Positions 43,073 to 55,790 are shown, counted from the stretch's first letter. The stretch: DNA of 61,961 nucleotides from Ochromonas danica (GCA_015146655.1 VKHL01000163.1:1-61961), one strand, 5' to 3'. Notes: a model not told the origin generated them from the letters alone. Translations and numbers: made by a program.

Positions 43073-45145
43073 TTAAACTTCCGCAGCATCAGGAATGGGT
43101 GAGTAGATCTTATTCTGCAAAATGGCTTTCTTGGAAGTCCTCCCCCACCAGACACCCAACACAAAGCATACCATAGCAATTAAGGCCATGTACATGTTAG
43201 CCATCACTGAAGCACTATTCCCAGCCAAGACTGGATTGGGTGTAAAGAGAATACCAGCCCGATTGGGCGGGTGATTGAAGAAGCCCACTGTCTCTAGCCA
43301 CCATCGAGGGTAGAACATGCGGTGAATCTCCACTGTGGCATTCTGCTGGCCACCAATGACAAACCCATCGCGGTAGGTTGTCAACATGTAGGGAAAGAGA
43401 TCCTTCCATTGCTGAGTAATCGTTTCCCCGGCATCAACTGTGAACTTCGTCAGCTCGCTTACCACTTGTCTCTGACTTCCACTCTTGAGAAGAAGTGTCA
43501 ATTGCTCTTCCAGCTTAGCAGATTTCGTCAAAAGGTCTTCTTCCAAACTGTGCTGAAGTCGGCGGATGGGTTGAATAGCAAAAGAATAGAAGCGAGAGGC
43601 ATAATTGCCCACCGCGCAGAAGTTCCACCAAGCCTTGGAAGGATCGTATCGCTGCATCGTGCCAGATATCCATGAGAGCGGCAACTCTTCCGCTTGCACA
43701 TACAGAGGAGTGAAAGCGCTGGTGTCTGGCTGATGGTCAGCCAGCCAAACTCGAGAGAACTCGCGTGGAAGGTTCTTACGTGGCTCAGCCACGATAGCAT
43801 ACGCTGTGCGGAAGAGAGAGATGGTTCGCGGGAACTCTCCTTCATTTGCATCCCAAACTGTCATGTTGCCGTTCGACCAGAGATCGAAGCGATTGGGGTC
43901 GCCATAAGGCCCGGCAGCCAGACCTTCGACAGTGCTAATTGGGGTTCCTTCGAAATGGTCCCTCTGTAACCACATCAAATCCTGAGCAGAAAAAGGACCT
44001 TCTGGTCTTGTGACAGGCACACTGAAGGGGTAGTCGTCAGCGTAGGCATTCGTCTCCAGAGGCAAGTTCAGGTCAGGAGCTGCAAGAGAAAGCACTCGCC
44101 ACACTCGGTTGTTGCTATAGTTAGGGTGATAACGAGTGGGAGCATAGGCTTTGATGAAGTTAAAAGGTCCTTCTGCTGGGCTCCACCATCCCTTGCGAAT
44201 GGCGACCTCGAAGATATTCTTCGAATACAAAAAGTCGGAAGAGTTCGGGTCAACCTCGCGGATGATAAAAGCATTTGCTACCGCTGTGATGTGACCATCT
44301 GGCACGCGTTGAGCAATCTAAAGCAACACAGAAGATCGTCAGCAAGATCATCGATTGACTGCGCTGGACGATTAACTCACCCAAATAGCACTCGCACCCG
44401 TATCATCGGGTATGATGTGAAAGACCCACGCTTCTTCAGCATCTACCACCTGACCATTTGACACGGTGTGAGAAAGTCATTAGAAGCGCTACAGTAAGAG
44501 ATGGAAATCAAAACTCACAGTGAGCGCTTCTCCGCCCTCCCCCATAGCATAAGACTCTCCATATTTGTGGATATTCCACTCAGCAGAATAATAGCCGTAC
44601 TTCTCGGCAAGATCGCCCATGATGAGAACGGCTTCTTTGGCAGTTCGAGCTCTCTCGAGGGCGATTTGCGACAACTCGGAGATCTCCAAGAGAGCCTTGC
44701 CACCGTCACTTACCGGGGCAGCGAAGAGTTTAGCAGCACAAGTGCTCTCTCCAATGGCAACTTGATGCTCATTCATGATTCCATACATCCCTTCAATCAA
44801 AGCGTAGGTGTGGTTGACTTGAGGGATGTAGCCGATGATCTGAGAATCCTCCATGGCTTCCCACAGAGGACGTTGAGGCATATCCTCCAGGTTTTCCTTT
44901 TTCCAAGTAAAGCCACGATCTTCTCTCACTTGACGAGGGTATGCACTGGTGATAAGCCACACTGGTCGCATGGATCCAGCGGGCCAATCTCTAGCAGGCA
45001 CTTTGTTGACTCTCCAATCGCACTCAGCACAATCTCCAGTGTGGGTGGTCATGGGAGAGCCGGTTGCGCTGCCTTTACCGCCAGCCAAGGCGATCGCAGT
45101 GCATTTGTCGGAAGGCAAGGCTTGGATATCCGGCTTGTTGCTCAT
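43073..45145 (-). CDS. C69-type (PepD-like) peptidase with a C-terminal membrane anchor
   Basis: Three exons (44519-45145, 44381-44449, 43073-44317) join in phase 0 (646 residues from Met at 45145). An upstream in-frame Met at 45268 is possible but would overlap the start of the divergent gene. The N-terminus D-K-C-T-A-I-A-L-A-G-G-K-G-S-A-T-G-S-P resembles the dipeptidase C69 family. There a Cys becomes the N-terminal nucleophile of an Ntn-type fold after the leader is removed. Y-G-I-M-N-E-H-Q-V-A-I-G-E-S-T-C matches the next conserved segment. Near the C-terminus a TM helix (MALIAMVCFVLGVWWG) precedes a short basic tail. Predicted to hydrolyse peptides; the leader is cytosolic-looking, so which side of the membrane it works on is unclear. 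Confidence 0.72.
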
Positions 45146-45266
45146 CTTTTGCTTGATCGACACAACGACCGCCTTCCCGGCCCTCCATTGAAAAGTCGCT
45201 AAAATGGACTTTAAAAGCTGAATTGCTAGGCTGTGTGTTTGCGTTGGTGAAGTTCCAGTGTTTGCC

Positions 45267-46562
45267 ATGCTGTTTCAACACAAGCCGTTCGGATGGAGAT
45301 TTAAGAGATTTTCATGGTCAACAATGCTCTCGCCTTCCGCGCTGATCTTTCTCTGCTTTGTTCTTGTGGGATGCGTGTATTTTTCTATTTCTCCGCTCTA
45401 TCGAGAAGCAAAAGTGCAAAACGCTGATGCGAGTCAAACCGATCGCTCCAACGCACTTCGCCGAGCGGCCGTTGAGGTCTTCACGTCGAAACTTGAGGAA
45501 GAGATCCACTCTCTGGAACGTCATTTACTAGCAGAATCTAATACATTAACGTCCTCCGATGCCAGTGCCTCAGTGTTGGCCATTGACGGAGATCATGAGC
45601 ATTGGAAGACAACTCTGCGAGAAAAGCTGCTTTGTCGGACTCAAAATAAGATCATCTACTATCATTACCACGCACGTAAAGCTGCGGGCACGACAATACG
45701 TGACTTTCTAAAGTTGTCTTCTCGCTTTTCTCGCACCGCCTACCTGGAGACTGAAGGAGTTGTGCTGGATTCCTCCTTGCTCGAAGTGCCTGGCATCTTC
45801 AGCATTGTTAGTTTGCGCGACCCTGTCAACCGAATCCTCTCTCTCTATTGGTACGAGCACGTCGGGTGGTATGCAGGTGTTCTCAAACAAGCTAATCGCT
45901 GTCGACCTCTGCGTGACTGGGTAGCGGCTTGGAGAGACGGAGCCCCGCTCAAGAAACAAATTTTAGCCAAAAACCCCAAAAGCAACTATGTTGAAATAGA
46001 GAACTATTATACGAAAATGCTGATTGGGTGGGATGGCTCGAGGCCGTTGGATGACAACGATCTGGAAAGGGCCAAGGCAGTGTTGCGGCAGTTCGATATT
46101 ATTGTCATTTCTGAGTGGTTGCACGATGAAACTCAGATTGAAGCTTTAAATGCCCTTTTCAAATCTTCTCCTTCCGTAAGCTTGGGCAGCAAAGTAGTTG
46201 GAGATCGCAAGGTTCGCACAGCACTGTCAACCACTTTATCTCCCGACGAAGAGCATATTCGCCACCTGTTGAAGGATATAAATCAGTATGACATTGCTCT
46301 CTACGACTACGCTCAGTCCTTAACTTCTCTTAGACTTCGTTCAGTGCTCTCCATGGTGAACGAGATGCCGGAACTAAAAAGTGTTGCCATCCCTTTAGTG
46401 CGTGGAAAGAGGAAAGCATTCCCTTCGACTGTACCATCTTCCAAGAGTGGTGATTCAATTCATAGTGCCGTCTGCGCCGAACGAACTACTATGAATACTA
46501 TTTCGCGTTATAGGAATATTTTGGGAGTCTTTCAGCCTCCTGGACACAAGGGCCCTAATTAG
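45267..46562 (+). CDS. Golgi-type type II membrane sulfotransferase
   Basis: A single-exon frame of 431 residues. A basic N-terminus is followed by a signal anchor (SALIFLCFVLVGCVYFSI), the usual topology of Golgi sulfotransferases. The PAPS-binding loop is seen as H-A-R-K-A-A-G-T-T and the 3'-phosphate site as L-R-D-P-V-N-R-I-L-S-L-Y, as in the heparan/chondroitin-type sulfotransferase family. Likely role: sulfation of a cell-surface glycan (family-based inference). The ATG at 45267 shares the word CATG with an ATG of the divergent peptidase gene; an alternative start at 45324 would avoid this. After the stop, 359 bp to 46921 contain only weak T/G-rich sequence with no feature recognised. 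Confidence 0.8.
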   Translation: MLFQHKPFGWRFKRFSWSTMLSPSALIFLCFVLVGCVYFSISPLYREAKVQNADASQTDRSNALRRAAVEVFTSKLEEEIHSLERHLLAESNTLTSSDASASVLAIDGDHEHWKTTLREKLLCRTQNKIIYYHYHARKAAGTTIRDFLKLSSRFSRTAYLETEGVVLDSSLLEVPGIFSIVSLRDPVNRILSLYWYEHVGWYAGVLKQANRCRPLRDWVAAWRDGAPLKKQILAKNPKSNYVEIENYYTKMLIGWDGSRPLDDNDLERAKAVLRQFDIIVISEWLHDETQIEALNALFKSSPSVSLGSKVVGDRKVRTALSTTLSPDEEHIRHLLKDINQYDIALYDYAQSLTSLRLRSVLSMVNEMPELKSVAIPLVRGKRKAFPSTVPSSKSGDSIHSAVCAERTTMNTISRYRNILGVFQPPGHKGPN

Positions 46563-46921
46563 TTTTCTGCTTTTCCTCTGACACTGCAGCTTAGTGACTG
46601 TTTGTTTTTCCAGTATTGTATGTAATGGCCTTTCTTTCGCTCGCTTAGTATGAAGTGTAGCGATGATTAAGAATAGATCATAGGGTTTAGTTGCGACTGT
46701 GGAGGCACTGGTTTATGTGGTGTGCGCACAGTTTGTTTGAAAGTAGTGCGTGTATGTGTAGCACTGGTTGTTGTGATGTCAATTGTTTTGAGGACTGGTA
46801 ATCAAACTTTATTACTGATTCACAAGGAAAGGAAAGTTGGAGAAGATCGATATATCGGATCACTCTTGAAGTGTCGGTGCTTTAAATCTATCCGAGACAA
46901 GACACGAGCAGTTGGCTATCA

Positions 46922-47909
46922 TCAACCCTCTTCCGCTGGCCCCCAATAGCAAAACGCAACAAAGAAAAGCAAGAAAAGGCTACCGCCAAACAAAGAAACT
47001 GTCCGTTCAGATATCCTCGAGGCAAGCATTCTCCCACCTAACACTGCCAGCCCAGTGCAAAAAGCGTGTCCAAGCAAGCCACCGAGAACCACTCCTGCTG
47101 GATGCCGCGAGGCAGCCAAAGCAATCGTCGAAAGCTGAGAGCGGTCTCCCCATTCAGCGAGAAAAGTCAATGTGAAGGCCTGGATCCAGAGCGCCACGAA
47201 GGTGAAAGTAGAACACGAACCATCAGAAAGCTGGACTATACCTGAGTGAAAACAGCGCCATGAGACCCCATTGCCCCGCTCTTGTCGAACTTTGGTTGGC
47301 TTAGAGCTAGACAAATAGCTTTGATGCTGCTATCTTCTCGGATAGAAGTGCTAGAAGCACTGGAGCACTGCGCGCTACCTTCGCACTTCTTGTAGCACAG
47401 CTCCTCCTCCACCTCCTGCAACTCATCAGAAGGGCCATGCGGAGCAGTTTCCCTCGCATCTTTCAATAAAGTTAAGCCAAAATACAGGAAAAGTGCCTAC
47501 GTGAGATAGTCATCAGAGGGATCATTGGCATACAGGCAGAGGAAGGTCAACTCACCGCACTGGCGAAGCGAGCATAAGATCTGGGTATGAGGCTTGGCAG
47601 TGCATATCCCATTACTGCAGACAGCAGGTGCATAAGAGAGAGGGCAGCTGCGTGTGCGAGGGAGAACAAAGGGGCATTATGTCAGTGCATGGCATGAGAT
47701 GGGGCGGCAGTCTTCTCACCCATCGCTCCGCTGTACACGGTGATTCTAGCATGCCGCATAGCAAGTACAGCTGCAATGAAGAACGTCTTATCTCCTATCT
47801 CTGTCACCAAGATCATTGCTGCAGAATGGAGGCAAGCAGCAGCAAAGTCTCCAGTGACGGATAGCCACAACGCTGTTGTCTCCGGCAATGAAGAAACTGA
47901 GAATGACAT
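46922..47909 (-). CDS. GDT1: GDT1/TMEM165 family cation/proton antiporter
   Basis: Four exons (47720-47909, 47556-47647, 47242-47496, 46922-47179) join in phase and give 264 residues. Both family signatures are present: E-I-G-D-K-T-F in the first half and E-W-G-D-R-S-Q in the second, each in a three-helix repeat. These acidic motifs carry Ca2+/Mn2+ in exchange for H+ in Golgi, thylakoid or chloroplast envelope members. A central acidic, Cys-containing loop joins the halves. The first ATG (47909) gives no signal peptide. Just upstream in the same frame (47916-48029) a perfect signal-peptide-like stretch exists, but it lacks Met and is cut off by a TAG (47913-47915). So the 5' end is either mis-modelled or damaged. 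Confidence 0.82.
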
Positions 47910-48140
47910 CTCCTATCTTGGACCTTTCTTCGAAGTCCTTGAGCTACTGTGGTGTAAAGTTGCTGCACAGGAGGCTCCCCCCAGCAAAGCAAAGATCAAA
48001 GATGCGATGACGATCGAAAAGAAAGAAGTTCAATCTGGCAGGGTAAAACCTGGACAAATCCTGACGTCACGCGACATTGCGACAAGTAATGCGGCAAAAG
48101 TGGTAAAAGTGGTAAAATAGGATTGGAATTAGCAGGAAAT

Positions 48141-51100
48141 TTAACAGGCAATTTCTTCAATGACAGCCATTTCTTGTCTACGTAATGACTCTTGAAAGCG
48201 TTGCACACCAATCTCATTGAGCTGCAAATGCGGATTGGTGCTTCGCGAGTACAGATCCGGTGCAAGTTGGACGAACCCCTTATAATCCCTGTCTGCTATC
48301 CGGTAACTGTCTTGATTGTAGGGAAACGCTGAGAAGGGATAAAATAATGCTTCCGCACTGGTTGAATCAACAGCTGCATAAGAATTATATAACTCCAAGG
48401 AGAAATCTGTCTTGAGATCTTCCTCCAATATAGCGTTATAAATGCCCAGCTGGGCAGATAAGCTGCCTGAAGAAGAAGCAGAGGCGCCAAAAGGAGAAGC
48501 AGGACGCTCTGCCCTTAATGCGGAAAGCTTCTCATTGCTGTCGCAGCTTTTGCTATCAGAAGTATTTAAGCTAACGCAGGAAGTCTTGAAGCGTTGGTTC
48601 TCTTGTTCCTTTGCGAGAAGATCAAGCCGAGTCTTGCGGTACGATTGTCTTCGTTCTTGGCGATTCTTTTCTGTTATGGAGCTGCTGTCATCATTCAGCT
48701 GAACACTTGTCTCTGGTTGCTGGGTTTCAGACACCTTGGAAACTAATTGCAATCGAGCCTTCTTTTTCTCGTTGATGTTTTTGATCAAACCGTCCAACTG
48801 GAGCTGTAATTGTTGGATTTCTCTGAATCCCGAATAATACTGTGTGCTGTCACGTAAGATGTAGGTGACATCTCCAATATTAGATGCAACGATGTCAAGG
48901 TCAAATTGATTGAGATAGTCCATCAAGCTCGAATTAGAGGTGTATGATGAAATGCGCAAGGAAAGTCGATCAAGCGAGACTTCTTTCGAGTAGACATATT
49001 GCTGAAAAAGATGGTTGTTCACTATTTTCTTCACCTCGTTCTCCAGGCCATAAGCGATAATCTCTCTCTTTTCCACAGATACACGTGCCACATCCAAGTT
49101 CATTGGGTAATAGTTGACAGTATGGTACTTCCTTTGGTTTGCAATGCATTTTTTCAGTCGATCCTGAAGTTGGTTCATAACAGAGACCGAGAGACTCTTG
49201 GCAACATCTTCTCTGCGCTGAGAAAACTCTAACCCGCCAAGAACAGATCCCTCAGAGGACAAAGTGCCTGCCATTCCATTATTGACGGTATTGACAAGAT
49301 TGAGGTTGTGAACTGCTGCTCCATTGAGGTTGGCAGAAAAAACGCGCGCATGCCCGAGGTTCGCCGCGCCATCCTTTTGCTGCAAGTAACGATTGTAGTG
49401 GCTGTCGATAAAGTTACTGAACGTGAGTAAATCACTTTGCATGAACTCCAGCGAGAGAAAGAGGTAGAGAGAGGCAAGATGAGCTGAGTAGTCGTGCGGA
49501 AGGCCCAGAAAGACGCCCATCTGAACTTCCCGGCTAATATATGCATCCTTGGCGAGCTGCTCCATATTACTCACATCATCAATGTGAATTGTGAGATCCT
49601 TCAACAGGGTGCGGTATTCTTCTCGAACAGCAATGACATCGTAGATGAGATGATGGACGGAAAAATCCTTCATCACAGCCATGTCCACGACATTGTGATT
49701 GGCGTGGTCATATAGAAGTAGGGTGTTGTCCTCGTATGTGGCCGCGTAAGTTTCGTAGAGGTGCTCAGAGGCTTTGGAGACAGCACTTGAGAGATTGGTG
49801 ATATTTGCCGCGCTACTGTTGCTTCGAGGCAGCCGCCCCCGATGGCCATTATGAGGTTTAGTGGCGGTGTTCAAAGCAGAGCTTCCATCATCCTTTCGAA
49901 GAAAACCGCCCACTAAAGTGCGAGCTTTAAGTCCAATCTCTCGCACGTACCTACCTAACGTAGAAATATTCGTGGGGGTATTGACAGGGAAGTTGGATGG
50001 ATCATCGTCAGGAATAGTAACATTCATCGTCACAGCAGAAGGTCGCACTCTCTGGCTAGCCACAGTAATATTAGTTTCAGAACTGGGGGAAGCTCTTGTG
50101 GTTGCTTGGGGCTGGTTAGGCTTGGGAAGAGTTTCAGCCATTTCTTCGCGATCATCATTAGCGGTATTCGCTTGGCTGCTCACGCTCCCAACCACTGTGG
50201 AAGTGAGCAAATTGGGATAATATAAGATATTCGATAAAATACTTGCATCTGCAGCAGTATCAGCACACTCAGACACTCCTTCGCCGGCATGTGTGAGGGC
50301 AATGCCATCGTGTCCTCCACTAAGCGAATTACGCGAATGACCACCTGCTCCAATATTACCCGACGAGTGAAGATGATTGTGGGAAATATCGGTCACCATA
50401 AAGAAATCCATTTGTAGCATATTGTCGAACTCCGTGAGCTCGTGAGGACGATAATACCGACTAAAATAGCTTTCCTTTGGCAAGAGATCTTCACTATTCG
50501 CATGAGCATAAAGATCCTTCTCTTGGCAGAAAGTTAAGACCTGTTGTTGCCTTGCAAAAGAAGGTGAGGGTGCATTGATCGGGGCGTCTTCCATTAACAA
50601 CGTGTGTTCCAACTGATAATCACGAATGGCAGACTGCCACCAAGCCTCCGCTGAAAGCGCAATCTTTTGAGACATGATATAGCGCATCAAACGTCTGCGC
50701 TCAAGTCGCGTCAACGATTGTATAGCGCTGTTGTAGGGATTTTTACGTCTCTTGGTGGTACCTGCGTTTATTGGGCTACTAGAGTTCATGCCACCGTCAG
50801 TGTTGATCGGTTGGGTCGTCTGAGCTCCGGTGCCAGAAGGTACATTTTTACTTGAGGGAAAGAAATCCACAGAGGCGGGGGAAACAACACTGCCAACAAA
50901 GCGCATATAGTATCTTCGAAGAATAGTTTCACACTCCGCAATGTTTAGCCGTATCCCCCCAATAGTCACTTCCTGTTCTTCCTCTCCCAGAGAAATCGAC
51001 TTGGTTGCATGTTGAGGACTGCTGCTTTTCTTGTAAGAGTTGGACTCTGGAGTTCCACCGTTGGTCGACGAATCACGATCACTAGTGCCCGCCAACAGTT

Positions 51101-53489
51101 TTTTGTCTTCCAATTGCGCCACGGAGAGAGTGATCATCTTTTGCACAACCTTCTTGATCATGGAATCTATTTTACTTCTGAGCGGACCGTCCTTCCATCG
51201 AAGAGCGGATTGAACAATATCCTGATAGATGATGCGATAAATGGGTGGGGCAGGAGGGTGGAGAGAAACATTGTGAAGATGATAATCTGACTCTAAATCC
51301 CAAAGAGGAATATTTGATTCACCAGGCACAAAGCAACCCAGAAAAATATTCATAGCATCTTGTTTGACCATGTCGGTAAAGGCATTGCTATAGTAGCGCT
51401 TGATAGAAGTCAAAAGCTCGTTCTGCTTCGAATTGTTCGAAGGCACGGTCTTTCCAGCAAGAACTTTCTTGTGCGCTTCTGATCCGCCATACTGCAAAGC
51501 AATCTTGTCCGCCATCTCTCCATACATTTCCATGAGAGTTAGAAGCAAGGGATCTTTATGAATTTCGAGGTTCTGGCTGTAGTGACCACGGAGACCGAGG
51601 GAATACAAAGCGACACGAAGGAAGTGTAAACCGACCGCAAACTGCCCTCCATTTGTACGATCCAAGCAGTCGATACAATTTGTTCGGAGAACGCCAGATT
51701 GCAAAAGAAGATTATTCGGTTCCGCAGCTGAAACCATTGGACCAGGCAAGATACGAGTCAACCGATCAGCAAACTGCAGAGAACTAACAGAATAGCTCAA
51801 TCAAACAAAGCTGGAGCAAAACCAAAAAAAAAGGACTTACTTGCAGAAAAACCCAGTCTCCTGGATGGACAGAGAAGCTATGTCCTCTAGCTCTTTAAGA
51901 ACATCAATGCGGCTCTCCACGGCACTGACATCATCAATCACATCGAAAGCTGTCTTTACGCTGCTTTGTTGCAAGGAGGTGATGTTTACACCCGACGAAT
52001 TCGCTGGTGCTGGTGACGAGAGGAAAGCAGAAGATTTCTTCGCATCATCAAACTTAGTCAATGTTTGAGGTATAGCAGGGACAGAAGTCTCAACACCACC
52101 TCCTTTCTGCGAAATACTGCCTTCATCCGCCGCAGACTTAACCAAGCTCTTTTCCATCAAGTTCCATTCATCTCCAACAGCTGCAGTGGCTCGTTCCTTC
52201 TCTGTTTCCTTCTTCGCAGCCAAACCCATAAGGAAACCCGAAGACTGCCCAACACGTGAAGCCTTCGCCTTCGTAAACTTGCCTTTGCTGATGCTAGTAA
52301 TTTTACTATAGTCCAAAGCCACATAGCGTATCTTATGATCCTTCCAAATACATTCATTCAGAGTCTCTATGGAGTTACGAAATTCGCGACCAACAATACT
52401 CTCACGAGGCTTGCGCTCATGCTGTTTTACCAAGTCGAGCACAATGATAGGAGATCCATACCGCCGGAAAAGGTTTGAAAAATGTTCTTGAGTGGCAAGA
52501 TAGTCCGGGTCGACACGGTTAATAAGGATAGGAGGCTTGGGCATTGTTACTGACGTTTCTTGGTGCCAATAGGTTGGGATGGAGCCACGCATCTGCAAGT
52601 AGGCACAGAATTTTAAATCAGCTCCTTCATCATATTGTAATATTTGCTCCACTTCACAATCATTAGCAACTTTTCCAGACACGTTGAGGCCACGCTTCAA
52701 ATATCGAGTGCCTGCATAATGTCTGGACCTTCGAGCAAGCAAGATCAAATCCATCGTGCTACCAAGTTGAGTAAAGCGCTTCTGCTGGAAAGACCCATGT
52801 ATGATTGGCACAGTCCACTGCGACGCTGCAACTTCTCCCACAATAGAGCGGAACTCATTGATCAGATAGTAGTTCCATTCAAACATCTCGAAGGGCGGAG
52901 GCACACGACCATTTTTGGCAGCAATAAAATTGTACTGTAAACTGTGCGTGACGTCATAAGAATAGGAGAAGAAGAAATCTTTGGTCATATCCACAAACTG
53001 GAAGAGCCCCAGATAGCGATTCTCCGCAATCTCAGAGGCCGTCTGACTAATGCGTTTGTTCAATGACTTCCAAAATGACTTGAAAGCACTCGTCTCAGGC
53101 TCTGGGCGAGGTTTGATCGGAAACATCTCTGTTGCTTTGATCGTGTAGATGAAATTCCCCGCGATGCAGCCGACCTCTCTCTTCTGAGTGATCAGAATCA
53201 AATAGTATCCGTTCAAGAACTTCACAAATCCCACAATGCCGCAAGCTGTGGCAATTTTTACCAGACCTCCGCTGGTTTTATTGCCTTCGTGGATCATGTC
53301 CAGCACGTCGGACAGCTCGGAGGCGGAATAGACGAGAGGATCTTCGCGCACGATTTCAGAAAGATGTTGCGGATTCAAGATTGTGCGGTTGATCTTGATA
53401 AGTCGATAGGCCGTCTCAATTTCATTGAATCCCACCAGATAGAACATGGTGGCTGTCTCATAGAGCCGGAACTTGAGGGACGCGATCAT
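48141..53489 (-). CDS. FIG4: FIG4/SAC-domain phosphoinositide phosphatase with a very long C-terminus
   Basis: Two exons (51841-53489 and 48141-51783) join in phase 2 across a 57-nt intron; the alternative acceptor 10 bases further on would break the frame. The protein has 1763 residues. The SAC domain occupies about residues 1-620 and its catalytic loop reads N-C-I-D-C-L-D-R-T-N-G, an intact C-X5-R. The N-terminal F-Y-L-V-G...Y-R-L-I-K-I and the E-W-N-Y-Y-L-I-N-E-F segment fit FIG4/Sac3. FIG4 turns over PI(3,5)P2 on endolysosomes together with PIKfyve and VAC14. Human FIG4 is about 900 residues, so about 850 extra residues are present here: Ser/Asn-rich linkers and several helical blocks with a terminal coiled coil (IQQLQLQLDGLIKNINEKKK). 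The gene follows GDT1 in the same direction, with 231 bp between the GDT1 start and this stop. Confidence 0.87.
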
Positions 53490-53802
53490 CCATTTTTGAT
53501 GAGGACAAGGCGTATTGGCACAAGATATCTGAACAAAACCTTACCTTCTCTAATCTGGTTATAGGAGATTCCAGTACATGCTTTTTTAATCTAGTGGTCA
53601 TTCTCCTGGCTTAGTATGCGTCGGCTCCTACACTGTTATAATAAAGATCTCCTCTTGACCATTTGGCTTGCCTTGTTGTTGCAATTATTATCGGCGCGCG
53701 GAAGCACAGTATCCTGCGCATGCTAACAATAATGGGATTGTTGAGGCAACAAGCGAAAGTGAAGTTTGAAACACTTTACATTGTCGAACTTGCCAGCCAG
53801 CA
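53490..53802. promoter_or_regulatory. Divergent intergenic region between FIG4 and the first ankyrin gene
   Basis: 313 bp between outward-facing starts. No repeat, hairpin or clear promoter element was seen. Short upstream ATGs on the + strand (for example at 53662) lead to frames that end before the ankyrin gene. Confidence 0.35.
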
Positions 53803-55790
53803 ATGTCTTCACCTGACGTCGGCGCGGTTGTGCTTTCATCCTACATTTGTCTATTCCTGGCGTACCTGGCTCTCAGCTTCTTCCCTGACTGGCCCTTGCT
53901 GTCTCTGCCTCCGGCGGTTGGACCATCTCCCACTCTGAGCTCAGGTAGCCCACTCTCTTCCCTCTGGTGGTTGTTCCTCTAATGGTAATTGTTATATGAA
54001 CAGGCCGCTTGGATTGCAAAGCTCTTCTCAGGGGAAAGACTGTTTCAGGTGAGCTTCTCCTCGTGGAGCACGTTCACTTCCCTCAGCCCAGCATTGCACG
54101 CAGAATGGAAGGAATGGCAGGAGTTCTCCAGATCAGATCTCTTCTCTCTCGCAGCTAACACTGGCGACTGCAGTACTTTGAGGCGCGCACGTTGTCTGGG
54201 GTTGATGCTGGATGACTGTCGGAACTGTAGCCTTTCTTCAGAAGCACAAGTCAAGCAGCAGGAGACAGGCTGCTCCACGCTCTCTCCTCTCGCTACGGCT
54301 GTCTCCAGAGGCCATTTGGAGGTGGTAGTTGAATTATTGCAATGGCCGACGTTGCGCATCAACGAAATCCTTCAGGTTCAGGTCCCGCTTCAACTGCTTG
54401 TCCCATCCAGTCTCTCACCGCCTGTACCTCTCTCAGGACGGAAATACTGCGCTGCACTGTCTCGCGTTGAGCGAATTGGAGGAAAACCAACAAGTAGAAG
54501 TACTACGCGCTTTACTTAGCAGCCCCAGACTCTACCCAGAGCTGGTCAACAAGGTGACTAACCGTCTGTTTCGGAACCTCAATTTCTTCATTGTGCTCAC
54601 TGCTATTACGAGATGAGTAGGATGGCGTCACAGCCTTTCATCTCTTTGTTATGAAGGAGCGATGGAGCGCCATGGCGCTATTGGCAAATGATCCACGTTT
54701 GGTGCAGAAGGTGATCTTACTGGCCACCCAGAAGGTAACGACAGTGTCTAGTCCAGATATTAGACAGCTCAGGGTTTAGTTCGCTTCAACCACCCATTGT
54801 TGTAGGAGAGCATTTTGCATTGGGCGTGTCGGCACAACTTGACTGAAGCAGTGAAGATCGTGCTTTCGAGTCTGTCGTCTTCCTCATTCCCTGCGAATGA
54901 CTTTGTCAACAGTTTGGATGAGCAGGTGAACTAACCCCACCCGTTGATCGGACAGGTTTTAAAAACGATGTTATGGCACCTTAACGATGCTGTAGCATGA
55001 GACAGCTCTCGATGGCGTCATCCGCCGCGGACAAAACACACTGCTGAAGGTCTTTCTGGAGTCTTCGTTATCCATCGATTTTAACGGATATAATAAGGTT
55101 GAATCACAACTCTGTTTTCCTCCAGAGCTCTGTTGTGACGTCTGATTCACATGACTTTCGATTGAATAATAGAATGGACGTACTCCGTTGCAAGAGTCTG
55201 TACTACGTAACGATCGTTCCTTGGTCAAGCTTCTCTTAGCCCCGTCCTATCGTGATAAGGTGGACATTAACTCCCAGGACAAGGTGAGAGCTTTTGTATG
55301 GCTGCTATTTACTTGATGGGATAGTATGTTCTCATACAGTGCTTTGTTTAGTTCTTTGGCTGGACGGCTTTACATTTTGCCTGCGAATGGGGCTTTGAGG
55401 AGATCGTTCTGTTGTTATTGTCCCATCCATCATTGGATATCAACCGCCAGAGCTCGGTGAGACTACGAATCTTCTCTTTCGAAAGATCTTTCAAGTACTC
55501 GTCTAACGATGTGTCTTGCCAGAATAACAAGACGGCATTGCACTGGGCGACCAAGAAAGGCCAAGTCCGAATAGTGCGCCTTTTGTTAGACAGTAAGCAT
55601 GGAGTAGATGTCGACGTCCTGGATCAGGTAAGGCGCATTCTGATTTCTGCTCTTATCCTGCTCTATGTACCTTAATTGAAGCCTTGTGTCAATTGATCAG
55701 AATGGACGTAGTGCGTTGACAATTGCTACAGACGAAGAAATAACGCAGTTGCTGCGAAAACGAGGGGCACAAGCTGGACGAAGCTGGTAG
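53803..55790 (+). CDS. Ankyrin-repeat membrane protein with one repeat per exon
   Basis: Eleven exons join in frame: 53803-53944, 54004-54048, 54104-54375, 54437-54553, 54621-54734, 54806-54925, 54996-55097, 55173-55283, 55352-55456, 55523-55627 and 55701-55790 (440 residues). The N-terminus has a TM or signal-anchor segment (SSYICLFLAYLALSFF). From exon 3 onward ankyrin units are clear (S-P-L-A-T-A-V-S-R-G-H-L-E-V-V-V-E-L-L; G-N-T-A-L-H; G-W-T-A-L-H-F-A-C; K-T-A-L-H-W-A-T-K-K-G). From exon 4 each exon is 90-120 nt, encodes one repeat and is bounded by phase-0 introns at the same point of the repeat, before the N-G-x-T-A-L-H turn. Likely a membrane-associated interaction scaffold; partner unknown. 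Confidence 0.8.
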
